Assembly (NCBI RefSeq): GCF_030812855.1
Contig: NZ_JAUSTK010000007.1
Coordinates: forward strand, 124,001-188,000
Reading direction: 5' to 3'
DNA length: 64,000 nucleotides
From: Paenibacillus wynnii
GTDB taxonomy: Bacteria > Bacillota > Bacilli > Paenibacillales > Paenibacillaceae
The notes under the pieces were generated by a model, which saw only the letters and a program-made list of their open reading frames with translations, had not been told where the DNA came from and searched no databases. Made by a program: the position numbers and the translations under genes. Positions 51,411 to 61,770 of the stretch are shown in pieces; positions within the stretch are counted from its first letter, which is position 1, and each line of letters opens with the position of its first letter.

Positions 51411-53425
51411 TCGAATAGCCCCTCTTTCGATTCAATTTCGGCCAGCACACTCAGCAGTCTGGCTTCTGCTTCCTTGCCAGTTCCCTCCAGCTGCACCGCC
51501 GCGTTTGACAAATGCCCTCCGCCGCCCAGCTTCTCCATAACCACCTGGACATTCATTCGCCCCAGGGACCTAGCACTAATACCTATCAAGCCATCCGGCC
51601 GCTCACTGATCACAAACGAAGCAAAAACATTCGTCATTCCCAGCAGCGTGTCTGCGGTCTGTGCAATCAACAGCTGCGGAATTTTCATTCCGGGGGCCGT
51701 AACACACAGTGCAATATGATCATATACCATACGGGCATGCTTGATAATTTCAGCTTTGGAGAGATACTCCTGTAAATCCTCCTTCAACATCCGCTGAATT
51801 AAAATCGTATCCGCACCAATCCGCCGTAGAAAGCCGGCTGCTTCAAACGTTCTTGATCCGGTGTGCAGCGCGAACTGCTTCGTATCTACAGTAATGCCGG
51901 CGAGCAGCATTGTCGCCTCCAACGGAGTGAGCTTTACCTTCTCGTGAATATATTGCAGCAGCTCCGTAACAAGCTCACAGGTGGATGATGCATAAGGCTC
52001 CAGATAGACCAATACGGCATCGTTGATGAATTCCTCGCCTCTGCGATGATGATCCACCACTACAATCCGACTGGCGTATTGAACAAGCCGAGGCTCCATA
52101 GTCATAGAGGCCTTATGAGTGTCCACAACAATCAGGAGAGTATGCTCGGTCATAATTTGCAGGGCTTGCTCCGTCGGAATGAAGGACTTGTACAGTTCAT
52201 CATCCTTTCGGATCTCGTCAATCATCCGGGTGATGGAAGGATTAGGACCTTCCATCACGATATTTGCTTCTACATTGTACATTTGTGCAGCTTTTAATAA
52301 TCCGATTGCAGCACCCACCGAATCAATATCGGGAGTCCGATGCCCCATAATAAGCACCCGATCACTCTCCTGCATTAAATCGCGAAGTGCATGTGCAATA
52401 ACGCGTGCTCTAACCCGGGTTCGCTTCTCCGCAGCATTGCTCTTGCCGCCGTAGAAGGACAGCCGCTGACCGGCTTTAACTGCCGCCTGATCGCCGCCAC
52501 GGCCAAGAGCCATATCTAGACTCGACTGTGCCAAAGCACCCAGCTCACTAGCAGATTCGGCCCCAAATGCCAGTCCAATACTCAGCGTCATTGGAACTTT
52601 AAGGTTGGCGGTCATCTCCCGCACTTCATCGAGAATAACAAAGCGGCTCTCTTCCAGAGCCTGTAAATTGCGGTGGTTGAGCATCATTAGGTAGCGCTCC
52701 GAGGATAACCGGCGTAAGTAAACATCGAATTGCTTGGCCCAATCAGTAATCTCACTCGTTACTTTGGCAATTAGCGAAGTGCGCTGCTGATCATCCATCC
52801 CCTGGGCCGATTCATCGAGATTGTCCATTAGAAGAATACCCAGAGCCAGCTTCTCTTCCTCGTACCGTTCACGCAGCACCACAAGCTCTGTAATATCATA
52901 CAGATATAGGAGTCGTTCACTGGGAATCACTACAGCTTGATAGTGGCGCTCATCTACTGTAATTTCTACCCTTTGATCCTTTAAAGAAAGGTCCTTTACG
53001 GAATCCTTATTTAATTCCCTTTTCGTCGGTGCAGTCCCTTGGAAGGAGGAGATCACTTCGGGCAGTATTTCCTGGAGTGATTCACCTACCAGTGATTTCC
53101 GAGAGAAGATATCACCTGCATGACGATTATTCCATTCGACCGTTCGATCCTCACTGTAGAGGATAATGCCTAGCGGCAGCATACTAACCGCTTCGCCCTC
53201 TACCCGTTTGATACGAAAAGACAGGCCATTTATATATTCCACAAGGCTGCGCCGGAAGGAAATTTCCGTTTTCAACATAGTGAAGCAGAAGGTACCTGCT
53301 AGAAACAAGCTGGTCACGCCAAGAACCCAGTTATAAATGCTGATAACTATAATAAGCACAAGCAACAGCATAAACGCCCATACGGTGTGATAGCCGTGCC
53401 AGCGCCTTTGTAGAAATTTAGGCAT
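51407..53425 (-). CDS. gdpP: Cyclic-di-AMP phosphodiesterase GdpP
   Basis: Membrane protein of 672 aa: two transmembrane helices at the N-terminus, a PAS-like domain, a degenerate GGDEF domain, and DHH ([29 protein letters not shown]) plus DHHA1 catalytic domains. Hydrolyses c-di-AMP to pApA, controlling wall and potassium homeostasis. Overlaps rplI by 4 nt; lies 11 nt after yybS. Confidence 0.93.
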   Translation of the reverse strand: MPKFLQRRWHGYHTVWAFMLLLVLIIVISIYNWVLGVTSLFLAGTFCFTMLKTEISFRRSLVEYINGLSFRIKRVEGEAVSMLPLGIILYSEDRTVEWNNRHAGDIFSRKSLVGESLQEILPEVISSFQGTAPTKRELNKDSVKDLSLKDQRVEITVDERHYQAVVIPSERLLYLYDITELVVLRERYEEEKLALGILLMDNLDESAQGMDDQQRTSLIAKVTSEITDWAKQFDVYLRRLSSERYLMMLNHRNLQALEESRFVILDEVREMTANLKVPMTLSIGLAFGAESASELGALAQSSLDMALGRGGDQAAVKAGQRLSFYGGKSNAAEKRTRVRARVIAHALRDLMQESDRVLIMGHRTPDIDSVGAAIGLLKAAQMYNVEANIVMEGPNPSITRMIDEIRKDDELYKSFIPTEQALQIMTEHTLLIVVDTHKASMTMEPRLVQYASRIVVVDHHRRGEEFINDAVLVYLEPYASSTCELVTELLQYIHEKVKLTPLEATMLLAGITVDTKQFALHTGSRTFEAAGFLRRIGADTILIQRMLKEDLQEYLSKAEIIKHARMVYDHIALCVTAPGMKIPQLLIAQTADTLLGMTNVFASFVISERPDGLIGISARSLGRMNVQVVMEKLGGGGHLSNAAVQLEGTGKEAEARLLSVLAEIESKEGLFE

Positions 53426-53436
53426 GAACTCTCACC

Positions 53437-54333
53437 CTATCGTTTCGATTTCGTGACACGCGCGCGCAGCGGAAATACCAGATCAATAATACCGATAATC
53501 CATAGCGATGGCAGTAAGACAATCGGAATCGCCAGCAAGATCGGGAATACCTTGTTCCATTTCCGTTCATGCGCTACAAAAAAGAAAAATCCAATTGCTT
53601 GAATCTTGAATCCAAGCTGTAATAACGGCAGCAGGTTAGCAGAAATCATTAACATGTAGCTGTTATCTGAGCCGGAGAAGATCATAAGAACAATAAAACC
53701 GACCAGATAGTACCAAATAAATGATCTTGGAAGTCTCCAGTCCCGTAATGGTTTCATCTTCGGCACCGCATAGTTCATACTGTTCAGAATTGGACGGACA
53801 ATAGAGTGAGTTATAACAGCAATCATAGCTGAACTAATGATCAGCGTCATTGGAATCATCTGGATGGTCATGACACTAAGCTTCTGAATTTCCTCTGAAG
53901 TCCAGCCTAAGTCTCCCATGCCCATACCAATCAAGGGAGTTACCTCTAATACTTCATTCACATAATTGTAAAGATCGAAATTAAATACAGTCTTACCGAG
54001 GAGTAGCAACAGCAGAAATTGGCAGAGGATGGCCAGCATACCCGCGATTACAGTGGATTGCGCCGAATCACGTTTTCTGTACCATCGGCCCATCACCAGC
54101 GCCGGAACCAACAGATACACTGCCATCAATACGTACACAGGCGAAATAAGGCCAACAATGAGCCATACCGGAAGGATATGCAAAATGAATTGCCGTGTGT
54201 TCAAGGTTGTAAACAGCACTACCGGTGGAATGACCAGAAACAGAGTTGTGATAATAAGCAATGGGGTTGACAAGGATAGAAGCAGGAGCAGGTAAGCAAC
54301 ACTCCATACCACGGACGTCCAACGAAATTTCAA
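53437..54333 (-). CDS. yybS: DUF2232 membrane protein YybS
   Basis: Polytopic protein of 298 aa with about eight hydrophobic helices, a YybS/DUF2232 family member. It sits upstream of gdpP as in Bacillus, 6 nt from the mazG-like gene. Role unknown; possibly linked to division or c-di-AMP metabolism through its neighbours. Confidence 0.88.
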   Translation of the reverse strand: MKFRWTSVVWSVAYLLLLLSLSTPLLIITTLFLVIPPVVLFTTLNTRQFILHILPVWLIVGLISPVYVLMAVYLLVPALVMGRWYRKRDSAQSTVIAGMLAILCQFLLLLLLGKTVFNFDLYNYVNEVLEVTPLIGMGMGDLGWTSEEIQKLSVMTIQMIPMTLIISSAMIAVITHSIVRPILNSMNYAVPKMKPLRDWRLPRSFIWYYLVGFIVLMIFSGSDNSYMLMISANLLPLLQLGFKIQAIGFFFFVAHERKWNKVFPILLAIPIVLLPSLWIIGIIDLVFPLRARVTKSKR

Positions 54334-54339
54334 CAGTAT

Positions 54340-54651
54340 TCACCTCTTACGCATATGTTCTTCTAACGCAGATATATCTTTGTATGATTCTTCCAATTGG
54401 TGGCCTTCCTGCTTGTGTTTTCTAAGCTTCTCTAGCAGTAAATCGTCAAGCTCACGATAGGGAATCCCAAGTCTTCTCCCAAGAATATAAGAGCTCATCA
54501 TCAAACTGGCCAAGCTGTCACCCACTCGGGCGGTACTGCCCTCCCATAAAGCCTTAAATAATCGGGATACTTGATCAATAACTTCCGTTTTCAGCCACTC
54601 AATAACCTTGGCTCGTTTGGCAACATCTAGTTCCTTCGGCACATTTGACAC
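54340..54651 (-). CDS. MazG-like family protein
   Basis: Protein of 103 aa of the MazG-like family found in Bacillales near yybS. Helical with ALWEGSTARVGDSLASLMMSSYILGRRLG and a charged tail. It probably starts the operon mazG-like-yybS-gdpP-rplI-dnaB-purA. A good promoter lies 35 nt upstream. Nucleotide pyrophosphatase activity is unproven. Confidence 0.8.
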   Translation of the reverse strand: MSNVPKELDVAKRAKVIEWLKTEVIDQVSRLFKALWEGSTARVGDSLASLMMSSYILGRRLGIPYRELDDLLLEKLRKHKQEGHQLEESYKDISALEEHMRKR

Positions 54652-54685
54652 GGTTCTCTACCTCCGGCAAAAAGCTTTATTCTCC

Positions 54686-54716
54686 ATTATAGCATAAAAT
54701 TTTTGCTCAGGTGCAA
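54686..54716 (-). promoter_or_regulatory. Promoter of the mazG-like/yybS/gdpP/rplI/dnaB operon
   Basis: Extended -10 TGCTATAAT (TATAAT at 54686-54691) and TTGCAC (54711-54716) with a 19-nt spacer on the minus strand. The extended -10 compensates for the long spacer. Confidence 0.55.
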
Positions 54717-54828
54717 GCGCCCCCCGACAGCATAGAGCCCCTCTTTTTTTCAAAAAAGACCCGCATTCCGTTATTGCCGGAAATACAGGCCTGGGTTTGC
54801 TTTACTTCTGTTTCCATCATCAAAATAA

Positions 54829-55254
54829 TTATATTGATTCCATGGATTGCCGTGAAACAAATCTCTCACAATATTCAATGATTTGACTCCGGCGCACAAT
54901 ACCTATGAACCGATTCATATCATCAACGACAGGGACAAAGTTTTGGACCTTTGCCAAATTAATCAAATCTTCCATATCCGCATCAATCGATACCGGCTTA
55001 TTATTCATTCTCAGCGGCACATCCTTTAGCAGAAACTTAGAAGCGGTCTCAAAAGTAACCTTCCCATTTGAGTCTTTCATATACCAGAGTAAATCGCCCT
55101 CAGTTACTGTACCTGCATACTCACCATTCCGATTAAGAATTGGAACCGCGGTGTAACGATGATACTCCATCCGCTCCAGCGTCTGCCGCAGCGTTGAATC
55201 GAGGGTAACACAGGTTACTTCCTGTTTAGGAAGTAGAAAAAATGCAATATTCAT
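54829..55254 (-). CDS. CBS domain-containing protein
   Basis: Protein of 141 aa made of two CBS motifs (VTCVTLDSTLRQTLERM and VSIDADMEDLINLAKVQNFV) flanking a loop, able to bind adenosine nucleotides or c-di-AMP. Orthologues in this class act as nucleotide sensors or c-di-AMP-binding regulators (CbpB-type). It stands alone upstream of the LCP gene; proximity to gdpP makes a c-di-AMP link interesting but unproven. Confidence 0.85.
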   Translation of the reverse strand: MNIAFFLLPKQEVTCVTLDSTLRQTLERMEYHRYTAVPILNRNGEYAGTVTEGDLLWYMKDSNGKVTFETASKFLLKDVPLRMNNKPVSIDADMEDLINLAKVQNFVPVVDDMNRFIGIVRRSQIIEYCERFVSRQSMESI

Positions 55255-55382
55255 GTCTTGATCCTCCCCAAAGAGTTACGAAGGAATTTCCGTTCCTTAC
55301 CTTACTCTAACCATAAGAGCCTTTGTTGTTATACGTAGAGATTAATAAACAGTTCCAGAATATTATACCATACAGACAACAA

Positions 55383-55413
55383 GCAGCAGCGGTAACATTC
55401 CCCACGCTGCTGC
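55383..55413 (-). terminator. Terminator of the LCP gene
   Basis: GCAGCAGCG (55383-55391) / CGCTGCTGC (55405-55413). On the minus strand the stem is followed by TTGTTGTC, a weak T-tract, 35 nt past the stop of the LCP gene. Confidence 0.5.
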
Positions 55414-55446
55414 AGATGGCATTCTTTATTATACGATTGAACCGTA

Positions 55447-56475
55447 CTATTGTGCCAACGGCGTTGATGTAGGCTCTAGTGCGTCGCCTGCTTTTCCGGG
55501 CTCAATAAGCTGATCGATAGGTGTTCCTGCGTTCATCCAGTTATCAATCAACAGCTTGGCATTACTCAAATCCTCTTCATTAACGATATCATAGAATACC
55601 CCGTCAATACGGGTGCCATCTCCCATTACCGTAAAGCTGGAGATATCCATCTCTTTACCACCCATGATTTTTTTGGCCAGACTAATAATCATAGAAGGCT
55701 GCATGTCTGTCTTGAAGTTTTCACCCATGATATCTAGCAGTGATGAGATATTTCCAATTTGATTGAATGATAACATCTTATTCGCGGCTACATCAAGAAA
55801 TACCTGTTGTCGCTTCGTGCGGTTGAAATCGCTATCCTCACGGTATCTTACGTAGTTTAAAGCATCTACACCGTTATAGCTTGATTTCCCGCCGATAATC
55901 GTAAACTTTTCGTGATCCTTGCCCTTATTGACTATGTCTTTCTTAATAGGTAGCGGAACACCGCCAATCGCATCTACTACATCCTTCAACCCTTGAAAAT
56001 TAATGGTGGCGTAATACTCAATATCATGACCGAGAAGGGCTTCGAGCGTATCTTTAGCCATTTGTTGGCCGCCGAAGGCATAGGCATGAGTGATTTTATC
56101 CTTCTTATTGTCATCATGTCCGATAATCTCTGTGTACGTATCCCGCGGAATCGAGATCAGCAGGACCTTAGCATCCTCTGGACGGACAACAGCATAAATC
56201 ATTGTATCCGAACGCGCCGTTTCTTTATCACGCTGATCCGTACCCAACAACATTAGAGAAAAGGGCTCATTTTTGTAAACAATCGGTTCGGGTTTAATTG
56301 AATTGTTCTCGTTGACCAGCGGCACGTAAGATTCCTTTTCCAGCGTCGCCTTGACTTGGTCTGACAAGAACAAATCAAAGGCCAGCACAGTCAGCGGCTT
56401 GCGGAATAGAAAAGCTCCTGCTGCAATCAGCAGAACAACTATAAGGGCAATGTATCTTTTTTTCATTTTTTTCAT
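55447..56475 (-). CDS. LCP (LytR-CpsA-Psr) family ligase
   Basis: Protein of 342 aa with an N-terminal membrane anchor (residues 8-25) and the LCP domain: MLLGTDQRDKETARSDTMIY, ISIPRDTYTEI, FGGQQMAKDTLEALL and YVRYREDSDFNRTKRQQ. These enzymes attach teichoic acids or other polymers to peptidoglycan. Ser/Pro-rich tail. Start is supported by homology; the run of A and T upstream hides a clear RBS. Confidence 0.92.
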   Translation of the reverse strand: MKKMKKRYIALIVVLLIAAGAFLFRKPLTVLAFDLFLSDQVKATLEKESYVPLVNENNSIKPEPIVYKNEPFSLMLLGTDQRDKETARSDTMIYAVVRPEDAKVLLISIPRDTYTEIIGHDDNKKDKITHAYAFGGQQMAKDTLEALLGHDIEYYATINFQGLKDVVDAIGGVPLPIKKDIVNKGKDHEKFTIIGGKSSYNGVDALNYVRYREDSDFNRTKRQQVFLDVAANKMLSFNQIGNISSLLDIMGENFKTDMQPSMIISLAKKIMGGKEMDISSFTVMGDGTRIDGVFYDIVNEEDLSNAKLLIDNWMNAGTPIDQLIEPGKAGDALEPTSTPLAQ

Positions 56476-56608
56476 TGGATTAATTCCTTCTTTATTCTAA
56501 AATAAAAAATAATGGCTGGCGACGATAAACAATATTTATATTGTAATCACTAAAATAAAAAGAAACAACAAAAATCGACAGCGGAGATTGCTACATATCT
56601 ATTCATAA

Positions 56609-57544
56609 TTACAATTTGTACAGTATGTGTTTGATTCTTGATTCCCAAGACATACTTAAATAAAATCCGTAATCGAACAGCCTGGCTGTCTCTTGAAACC
56701 GCTCCTGGCTAGTTTCCGCGCCCATCACTACTGCTATCAAGCGTTGCCCGTCCCGGTGTGCAGTTCCTGCAAAGCAGTAGCCGGTTCGGCTGTCAAATCC
56801 TGTTTTTAACCCGTCATTTCCTTCATAGGCATACGCACCGCCCATCTCAGGAAGCATAGAATTCATATTGCTTACATACAGGCCTTTGCCCGTTAGTTTC
56901 ATTTGAGTCAGACTGGAGGTGTTGAGGACTTCGGGATGGGTTCGGATTAGAGACATTGCGAGCGTAGCTGTGTCCTTAGCCGTCAGCATAGTTTCTCCGT
57001 TACCATACCCTGGTGGGCGATTCGGACCTAAATCTTTACCCGAAAGTCCCGAAGCATTCGCGAATACAGACCTTGGGGACAAGCCCAGACTACGGGCTTT
57101 ATTATTCATCATTACTACAAAAGAGTTCTCCGAACCGGCTATGTGCTCTGCCAGGGCTACAGCAGCATCATTCGCTGAATATACAGCTATTCCTTGAAAG
57201 AGTTCACGCAACGTGTACGATTCGCCGCGATTGAGAGACAGCGTTACACCGCCAACACTGCTGGCATATAAACTAATTGGAACTCTCTCTTCCCAGCGGC
57301 TTTTACCCTCGGATATACGGTCGAGTACAATTAACTCGGTCATCATCTTAGACATACTGGCTGGAGGCATAGAGGCATCCCCATTCACATCCATCCAAAT
57401 ATGACCGGTATTCATATCCATCAGAACTGCAGCGCTAGACTTAATATTAGGTTTAAAATCAAATACGCCCGACTTGTAAACTATGAACAGGGTTGCGATC
57501 AACAGTGCTGCTGAACCCCAAATTACATTCCGTCTATTCATCAA
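56609..57544 (-). CDS. D-alanyl-D-alanine carboxypeptidase (S11)
   Basis: Penicillin-binding protein of 311 aa with an N-terminal transmembrane helix and the active-site motifs SMSK (S-x-x-K, residue 65), SAN (S-x-N, residue 125) and KTG (residue 245). Trims the terminal D-Ala of peptidoglycan. It lacks the C-terminal PBP5 domain, like short DacA/DacF enzymes. 57545-57665 contains only its upstream region. Confidence 0.92.
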   Translation of the reverse strand: MMNRRNVIWGSAALLIATLFIVYKSGVFDFKPNIKSSAAVLMDMNTGHIWMDVNGDASMPPASMSKMMTELIVLDRISEGKSRWEERVPISLYASSVGGVTLSLNRGESYTLRELFQGIAVYSANDAAVALAEHIAGSENSFVVMMNNKARSLGLSPRSVFANASGLSGKDLGPNRPPGYGNGETMLTAKDTATLAMSLIRTHPEVLNTSSLTQMKLTGKGLYVSNMNSMLPEMGGAYAYEGNDGLKTGFDSRTGYCFAGTAHRDGQRLIAVVMGAETSQERFQETARLFDYGFYLSMSWESRIKHILYKL

Positions 57545-57665
57545 ATAATTCCCCCATATTATATATGACGAATGAAACAGCGTTTTGATTTCATTTTCCG
57601 AAAAATTAAATTATTTTTCCCTTATATAAGTCCTATCACCATAAAAGGTACTGAAGAAACCTCTT

Positions 57666-59405
57666 CTAATCCACATCCTTAATCCACCATTTTGCAGGTT
57701 CAATAATAGCACTCATAGAATTAACATGAACCCCTTGAAGACGTTTATTCACAGGGATGATAGACTCGCGCTCAGCAACAAAAATCATCGGCACTTCCTC
57801 GTTAATATATTTCTGCCAGTCATAATATACTTGCTTGCGGTATTCCTTATCGTATGACTTCATGCTCACACCGGCTCGAATCAACTCTTCATTTCTTTCA
57901 GAGGACCAACGCGGGTAATTCCACGGATCGTCCTTTCTCCAGAGTCCGGATGGATCGGGGTCGCTTGCTAATCCCCATACTCCGTTAAACAACTCTATAG
58001 TGGGATCGTCGCTCTCCACAGCATCATAGAAAGGATTTAGTTCCTTCAAGGTTCCTCCATTCAGTCTTACATCCAGCCCCACTTCTCGCCAGTTCTGTAG
58101 AATAGCCTCTGTACGTGACTCTGCCATGGTGCTGCCTATCATACCGTCATAGTTAATCACGAAGGGCTTCCCTTTAGGATCTTCGCGAAAACCGTCTTTG
58201 TCGATATCGATATAGCCCGCTTCATTGAGCAATTCTTTAGCTTTATCTGGATTATAAGGGTATTGATTAATTTGGTCTTCAGGAATCTTCGCCCAGCTTG
58301 TCCCGGGGATCGGGGTCTCTACAAGTTTACCCAAGCCGTAAGAGTAATTTTTAATTAGACTGGCCCGGTCAAGCGCATAATACATCGCCTGGCGTAATCT
58401 TTTATCGGCAAATTTGGGGTTGTCCATCTTAATTACTTCCTCTTTATTATTCCAAGATCCGAATTTGAAGCCTATATATTCATATGACAACTCGGGGGTC
58501 TGCAGCAGGTTCACATTATCAAGATTCTTAAGCTGCTTATAGGCATCACGGGGAGCATCCTCTATATCAATCACGCCTTGTTTAAAGAGCTCTACGATTT
58601 GTTTATCATCGAACACCTTGTAGAGTACTCCGTCAAGCAGAGGCTTCCCCTTGTAATAATCGTCAAAACGCTTCATCTCAACGTATTCACCAGGCTTGAT
58701 GCTAGTGATCTTAAAAGGCCCGATCCCGATAGGATTGACCCTCATCTGGTTGCTGTCTTCCATTTCTTTAACGGGTATGCCCGTATAATATTTTTTGTTC
58801 ATTGGGTAAGACCATAGGTTATCAATGGTATTCACGCGCGCTGAAGTTACTGTAATTCTTAAGGTATAAGGATCAATTACGGTTAACCCGCTAATGGTTG
58901 TAGCTTTCCCTGTATGGTAAGCCTCTACGCCCTGAATCATTTCCACACTATAATAACGCGGCCCGGTATAATCAGGACTTGCGATCACTTCAAGGGCAAA
59001 TTTCCAATCCTCCACCGTCAATTCATCCCCATTATGCCAACGAACACCCGGTTTGATTTTGAAAGTGAATGTTATGTGATCCTCGGATTCCTGCCAAGTC
59101 GCAATGTTAGGTACTGTGGTTAGATCATCTTTTACAGCAAACATAGATTCCGTAGTGAATTCCAGTGCGTAAAGATCATCATCCCCTTCGTAAAAAGCAG
59201 GCTCGAACAATCCCTGAAACGGGGAGGAGTAACCATAAGTAATGATTCCGCCAGCCTTCGGTTGAGCGTTTCCCTCAGAATCTGTCATTCCGGGAGCCCC
59301 GTCTCCACCTGCCGAATTCCCAGGGGTTGCAGCTCCGGAACATGCCGACAGCAGCAGCGCCCAGAGTAACATCAGCATGGCTCCACTTCTTATCTTATTG
59401 TTCAT
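57666..59405 (-). CDS. Peptide/nickel-type ABC transporter substrate-binding lipoprotein
   Basis: Secreted lipoprotein of 579 aa with signal peptide and lipobox LLLSAC (Cys-22). It shows the SBP_bac_5 fold: GIITYGYSSPFQGLFEPAFY, WHNGDELTVEDWKFALEV (peptide-binding region) and DKRLRQAMYYALDRASL. No permease or ATPase gene is next to it, so it is an orphan receptor unless those lie elsewhere; orphan Opp proteins can feed shared permeases or act in sensing. RBS AAGGAACAC is weak. Confidence 0.9.
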   Translation of the reverse strand: MNNKIRSGAMLMLLWALLLSACSGAATPGNSAGGDGAPGMTDSEGNAQPKAGGIITYGYSSPFQGLFEPAFYEGDDDLYALEFTTESMFAVKDDLTTVPNIATWQESEDHITFTFKIKPGVRWHNGDELTVEDWKFALEVIASPDYTGPRYYSVEMIQGVEAYHTGKATTISGLTVIDPYTLRITVTSARVNTIDNLWSYPMNKKYYTGIPVKEMEDSNQMRVNPIGIGPFKITSIKPGEYVEMKRFDDYYKGKPLLDGVLYKVFDDKQIVELFKQGVIDIEDAPRDAYKQLKNLDNVNLLQTPELSYEYIGFKFGSWNNKEEVIKMDNPKFADKRLRQAMYYALDRASLIKNYSYGLGKLVETPIPGTSWAKIPEDQINQYPYNPDKAKELLNEAGYIDIDKDGFREDPKGKPFVINYDGMIGSTMAESRTEAILQNWREVGLDVRLNGGTLKELNPFYDAVESDDPTIELFNGVWGLASDPDPSGLWRKDDPWNYPRWSSERNEELIRAGVSMKSYDKEYRKQVYYDWQKYINEEVPMIFVAERESIIPVNKRLQGVHVNSMSAIIEPAKWWIKDVD

Positions 59406-59570
59406 GTGTTCCTTCCCTTCCGTTACTGATCAATCTAACTAGTGATACTTCCTATAGTTACTATAATAAACCAATGGTAAATTGAATATATTTTTTATCC
59501 TATGAGTGGAATAAATATTAACCTTAACAAAAATTTTGACATCCTACAATTTGTAAAATATTGCATATCC

Positions 59571-59604
59571 TAAAAAAGAGCCTGCCACATGGACAGACTC
59601 TCCT
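59571..59604 (-). terminator. Terminator of the MutS2-like gene
   Basis: GAGTCTG / CAGGCTC stem (59578-59584, 59594-59600) with a run of six T on the minus strand, 19 nt past the stop. Confidence 0.75.
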
Positions 59605-59622
59605 GAATATTATTTGGGTTGT

Positions 59623-61572
59623 TCAGCTGTTATCTCCATCATAAACAATACTTAGTCCCTCTACATATTTCCGCTGCATCAGCTTCTTTTTCTTCCGATT
59701 CTCCTTGCTCTCAAAAATAATATCGAAATCATAATCGTCCGGGTACAGCTCATCTTTGGAAATATACGGTTTAAGGCGCTTATGGTTGATGGACATTTTT
59801 TGCTTCTGAATCATGACACCCACCATACCCAGACTGTTTCTTTTCTCAAAAACAATTCCGGTTCTCCCCAATGAGCTGACGTATACAGCATCCCCAATCT
59901 CAAAAGACTGCGGCAGCGCCTTCCCATCCTGCTCTTTCTCATCGACATGATCGGCTTGAACTTCAACATCAATTCCTATATCTGTTGGGTCTCTTTGCAC
60001 TTTCAGTTGTTGTCGCTGCATATGAGCATCCCGATACCCCTGCTCCACACGCTGTTCCTTTACAATTTGCTTCGAGCGCTCAATAACTGACAGATCAATA
60101 CCCAGCTTCTCAGCAATTTGCAGTGCGTAGCTCTCTCCCGCTTCACCAATGGTCAACCGGTATAAAGGCTGCAGAGTATCCTTATCAAACTCCATTCGAG
60201 CATTTTGAAATCCCGGTGTGCCAGCCGCGAAGGCTTTTAACTCATTAAAATGCGTAGTGACAATAATATTCGCACCTCTGCGGCTGAGTTCCTCCAGAAG
60301 AGCGGTAGATAGGGCTATACCTTCACCAGGGTCCGTCCCGGCGGCCAATTCATCAATGAGCAGCAGCACACCCTTGCCGGCGCCGCGCAGCATTTCCTCA
60401 ATACTCTTCATCTGTGCTGAAAAAGTACTCAGTGACTGAGTTAAGCTCTGACCGTCACCGATAACACTCATTACATCAGAGAAAACGGTAAATTCACTGC
60501 CTTCCTCCACGGGAATAAGCATTCCAGATTGAGCCATCAGGGTCAGGATACCGAGTGTTTTGAGGACCACAGTCTTTCCACCGGTGTTAGGCCCGGTTAC
60601 AATGAGGGATTTATATCCTTTTCCAAATTCCAGACTGATCGGTATCATTCCTTGCAGCATGGGGTGTCTCCCCCCAATCATCCGCATAAATCCCCTTTCA
60701 TTTAACTTAACCGCTGTGGCACCAAGAGTACGGGCATACTTCGCTTTGGCAAATATAAAATCATACGTACCCGTCACCTCGATGTTAAGCCGCAGGGATA
60801 CCCCTTCCTGCTCGACCAGATCGGTTAGTCGGCCTAAGATGATCGCTTCCTCCCGGGCTTCATCAGCCAGCAACAAATCCAATTCTCCTTGTAAGGCAGC
60901 AACCTCATCCGGCTCTATGAACACCGTTTGCCCACTTGTAGATTGATCGAGCACCGAACCCTTGACCTGCTTATGATATTCCCGTTTCACAGGAATTACG
61001 TAGCGTCCATTCCGCATGCTGTAGATATTCTCCTGTAGAATGGACTGATGCCGCGACATGACACCTTCAATCTTCTTATGGAGCCGCTCTTTGGCTACGT
61101 TCAGCCTCTTGCGAACCTTCTCCAACCCCTTACTGGCCCCGTCATCAATAGATCCGAAGCGAATACAGCGGGTAATCTCATCTTTCACATGACTCAGCTC
61201 CAGTAGTGAGGAAGCATAGGCCCCGATCCGTGGCGCGGTTTGTTCCTTGGAGGCCATGTATTTACGGAGCTGGGTGCAGCTATTTAGAAAAGTACCCACT
61301 GCCGTGAAATCCTGCTCATTATAGAGATATCCTGTTCCCATCAGCGACATGATCCATTCAATCCCTTCCAGGGAAGGGAGCGGGATACTGGATCCCTTTT
61401 CAAGCAGTTCCTTAGCCTCCGCCGTCTCTTCCATTGCTCTGTGTATGGATGTCAGGTATGTCATAGGTTGTAAATTGCTAATATGCTCTTTCCCGGCATA
61501 AGATACGGCATAACGCGCCAAGTCCTCTTTAATTTGTTCGTATTCAAGGGTACGTAAACTTTGTGAATTCAT
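59623..61572 (-). CDS. MutS2-like ATPase without Smr domain
   Basis: Protein of 649 aa with the MutS-type ATPase: VTGPNTGGKTVVLKTLG (Walker A), LLLIDELAAGTDPGEG (Walker B) and VTTHFNELKAFA. An N-terminal helical region matches MutS2. Typical MutS2 is about 780-790 aa and ends with an Smr nuclease domain; this one ends after a basic coiled tail (KKKKLMQRKYVEGL), so it lacks that domain. Its leader (61573-62022) contains two hairpins with T-tracts. Two ATG codons (61575, 61572) fit the AGGAGG. Possibly ribosome-associated rather than repair. Confidence 0.8.
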   Translation of the reverse strand: MNSQSLRTLEYEQIKEDLARYAVSYAGKEHISNLQPMTYLTSIHRAMEETAEAKELLEKGSSIPLPSLEGIEWIMSLMGTGYLYNEQDFTAVGTFLNSCTQLRKYMASKEQTAPRIGAYASSLLELSHVKDEITRCIRFGSIDDGASKGLEKVRKRLNVAKERLHKKIEGVMSRHQSILQENIYSMRNGRYVIPVKREYHKQVKGSVLDQSTSGQTVFIEPDEVAALQGELDLLLADEAREEAIILGRLTDLVEQEGVSLRLNIEVTGTYDFIFAKAKYARTLGATAVKLNERGFMRMIGGRHPMLQGMIPISLEFGKGYKSLIVTGPNTGGKTVVLKTLGILTLMAQSGMLIPVEEGSEFTVFSDVMSVIGDGQSLTQSLSTFSAQMKSIEEMLRGAGKGVLLLIDELAAGTDPGEGIALSTALLEELSRRGANIIVTTHFNELKAFAAGTPGFQNARMEFDKDTLQPLYRLTIGEAGESYALQIAEKLGIDLSVIERSKQIVKEQRVEQGYRDAHMQRQQLKVQRDPTDIGIDVEVQADHVDEKEQDGKALPQSFEIGDAVYVSSLGRTGIVFEKRNSLGMVGVMIQKQKMSINHKRLKPYISKDELYPDDYDFDIIFESKENRKKKKLMQRKYVEGLSIVYDGDNS

Positions 61573-61637
61573 CATTATTTCCTCCTTTAGCTCTCTTCCT
61601 GTAATCAACAACCGCAATCTCCCGATAGCACAAAAAA

Positions 61638-61672
61638 AGGGCAAAGAACGCCACTATGGCAGTCTTCGCCCT
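61638..61672 (-). terminator. Hairpin with T-tract in the MutS2-like leader
   Basis: On the minus strand AGGGC ... GCCCT with internal pairing, followed by a run of seven T, about 65 nt upstream of the MutS2-like start. Position between a promoter and a gene suggests attenuation rather than plain termination. Confidence 0.5.
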
Positions 61673-61745
61673 CATTTGTTAGGTGTTTCTCTTGTCTTTT
61701 CAAGTCTTCCCTGAACGTTTGCCCCCGGGTACCTGAAAACAGAAA

Positions 61746-61770
61746 AAACCGTGCTGCAAGAGCACGGTTT
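61746..61770 (-). terminator. Second hairpin with T-tract in the leader
   Basis: AAACCGTGCT GCAAG AGCACGGTTT (61746-61770), perfect 10-bp stem with TTTTTT on the minus strand. It lies about 75 nt upstream of the other hairpin. A short ORF (61802-61605, start ATG, no clear RBS) crosses both hairpins. Confidence 0.5.
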
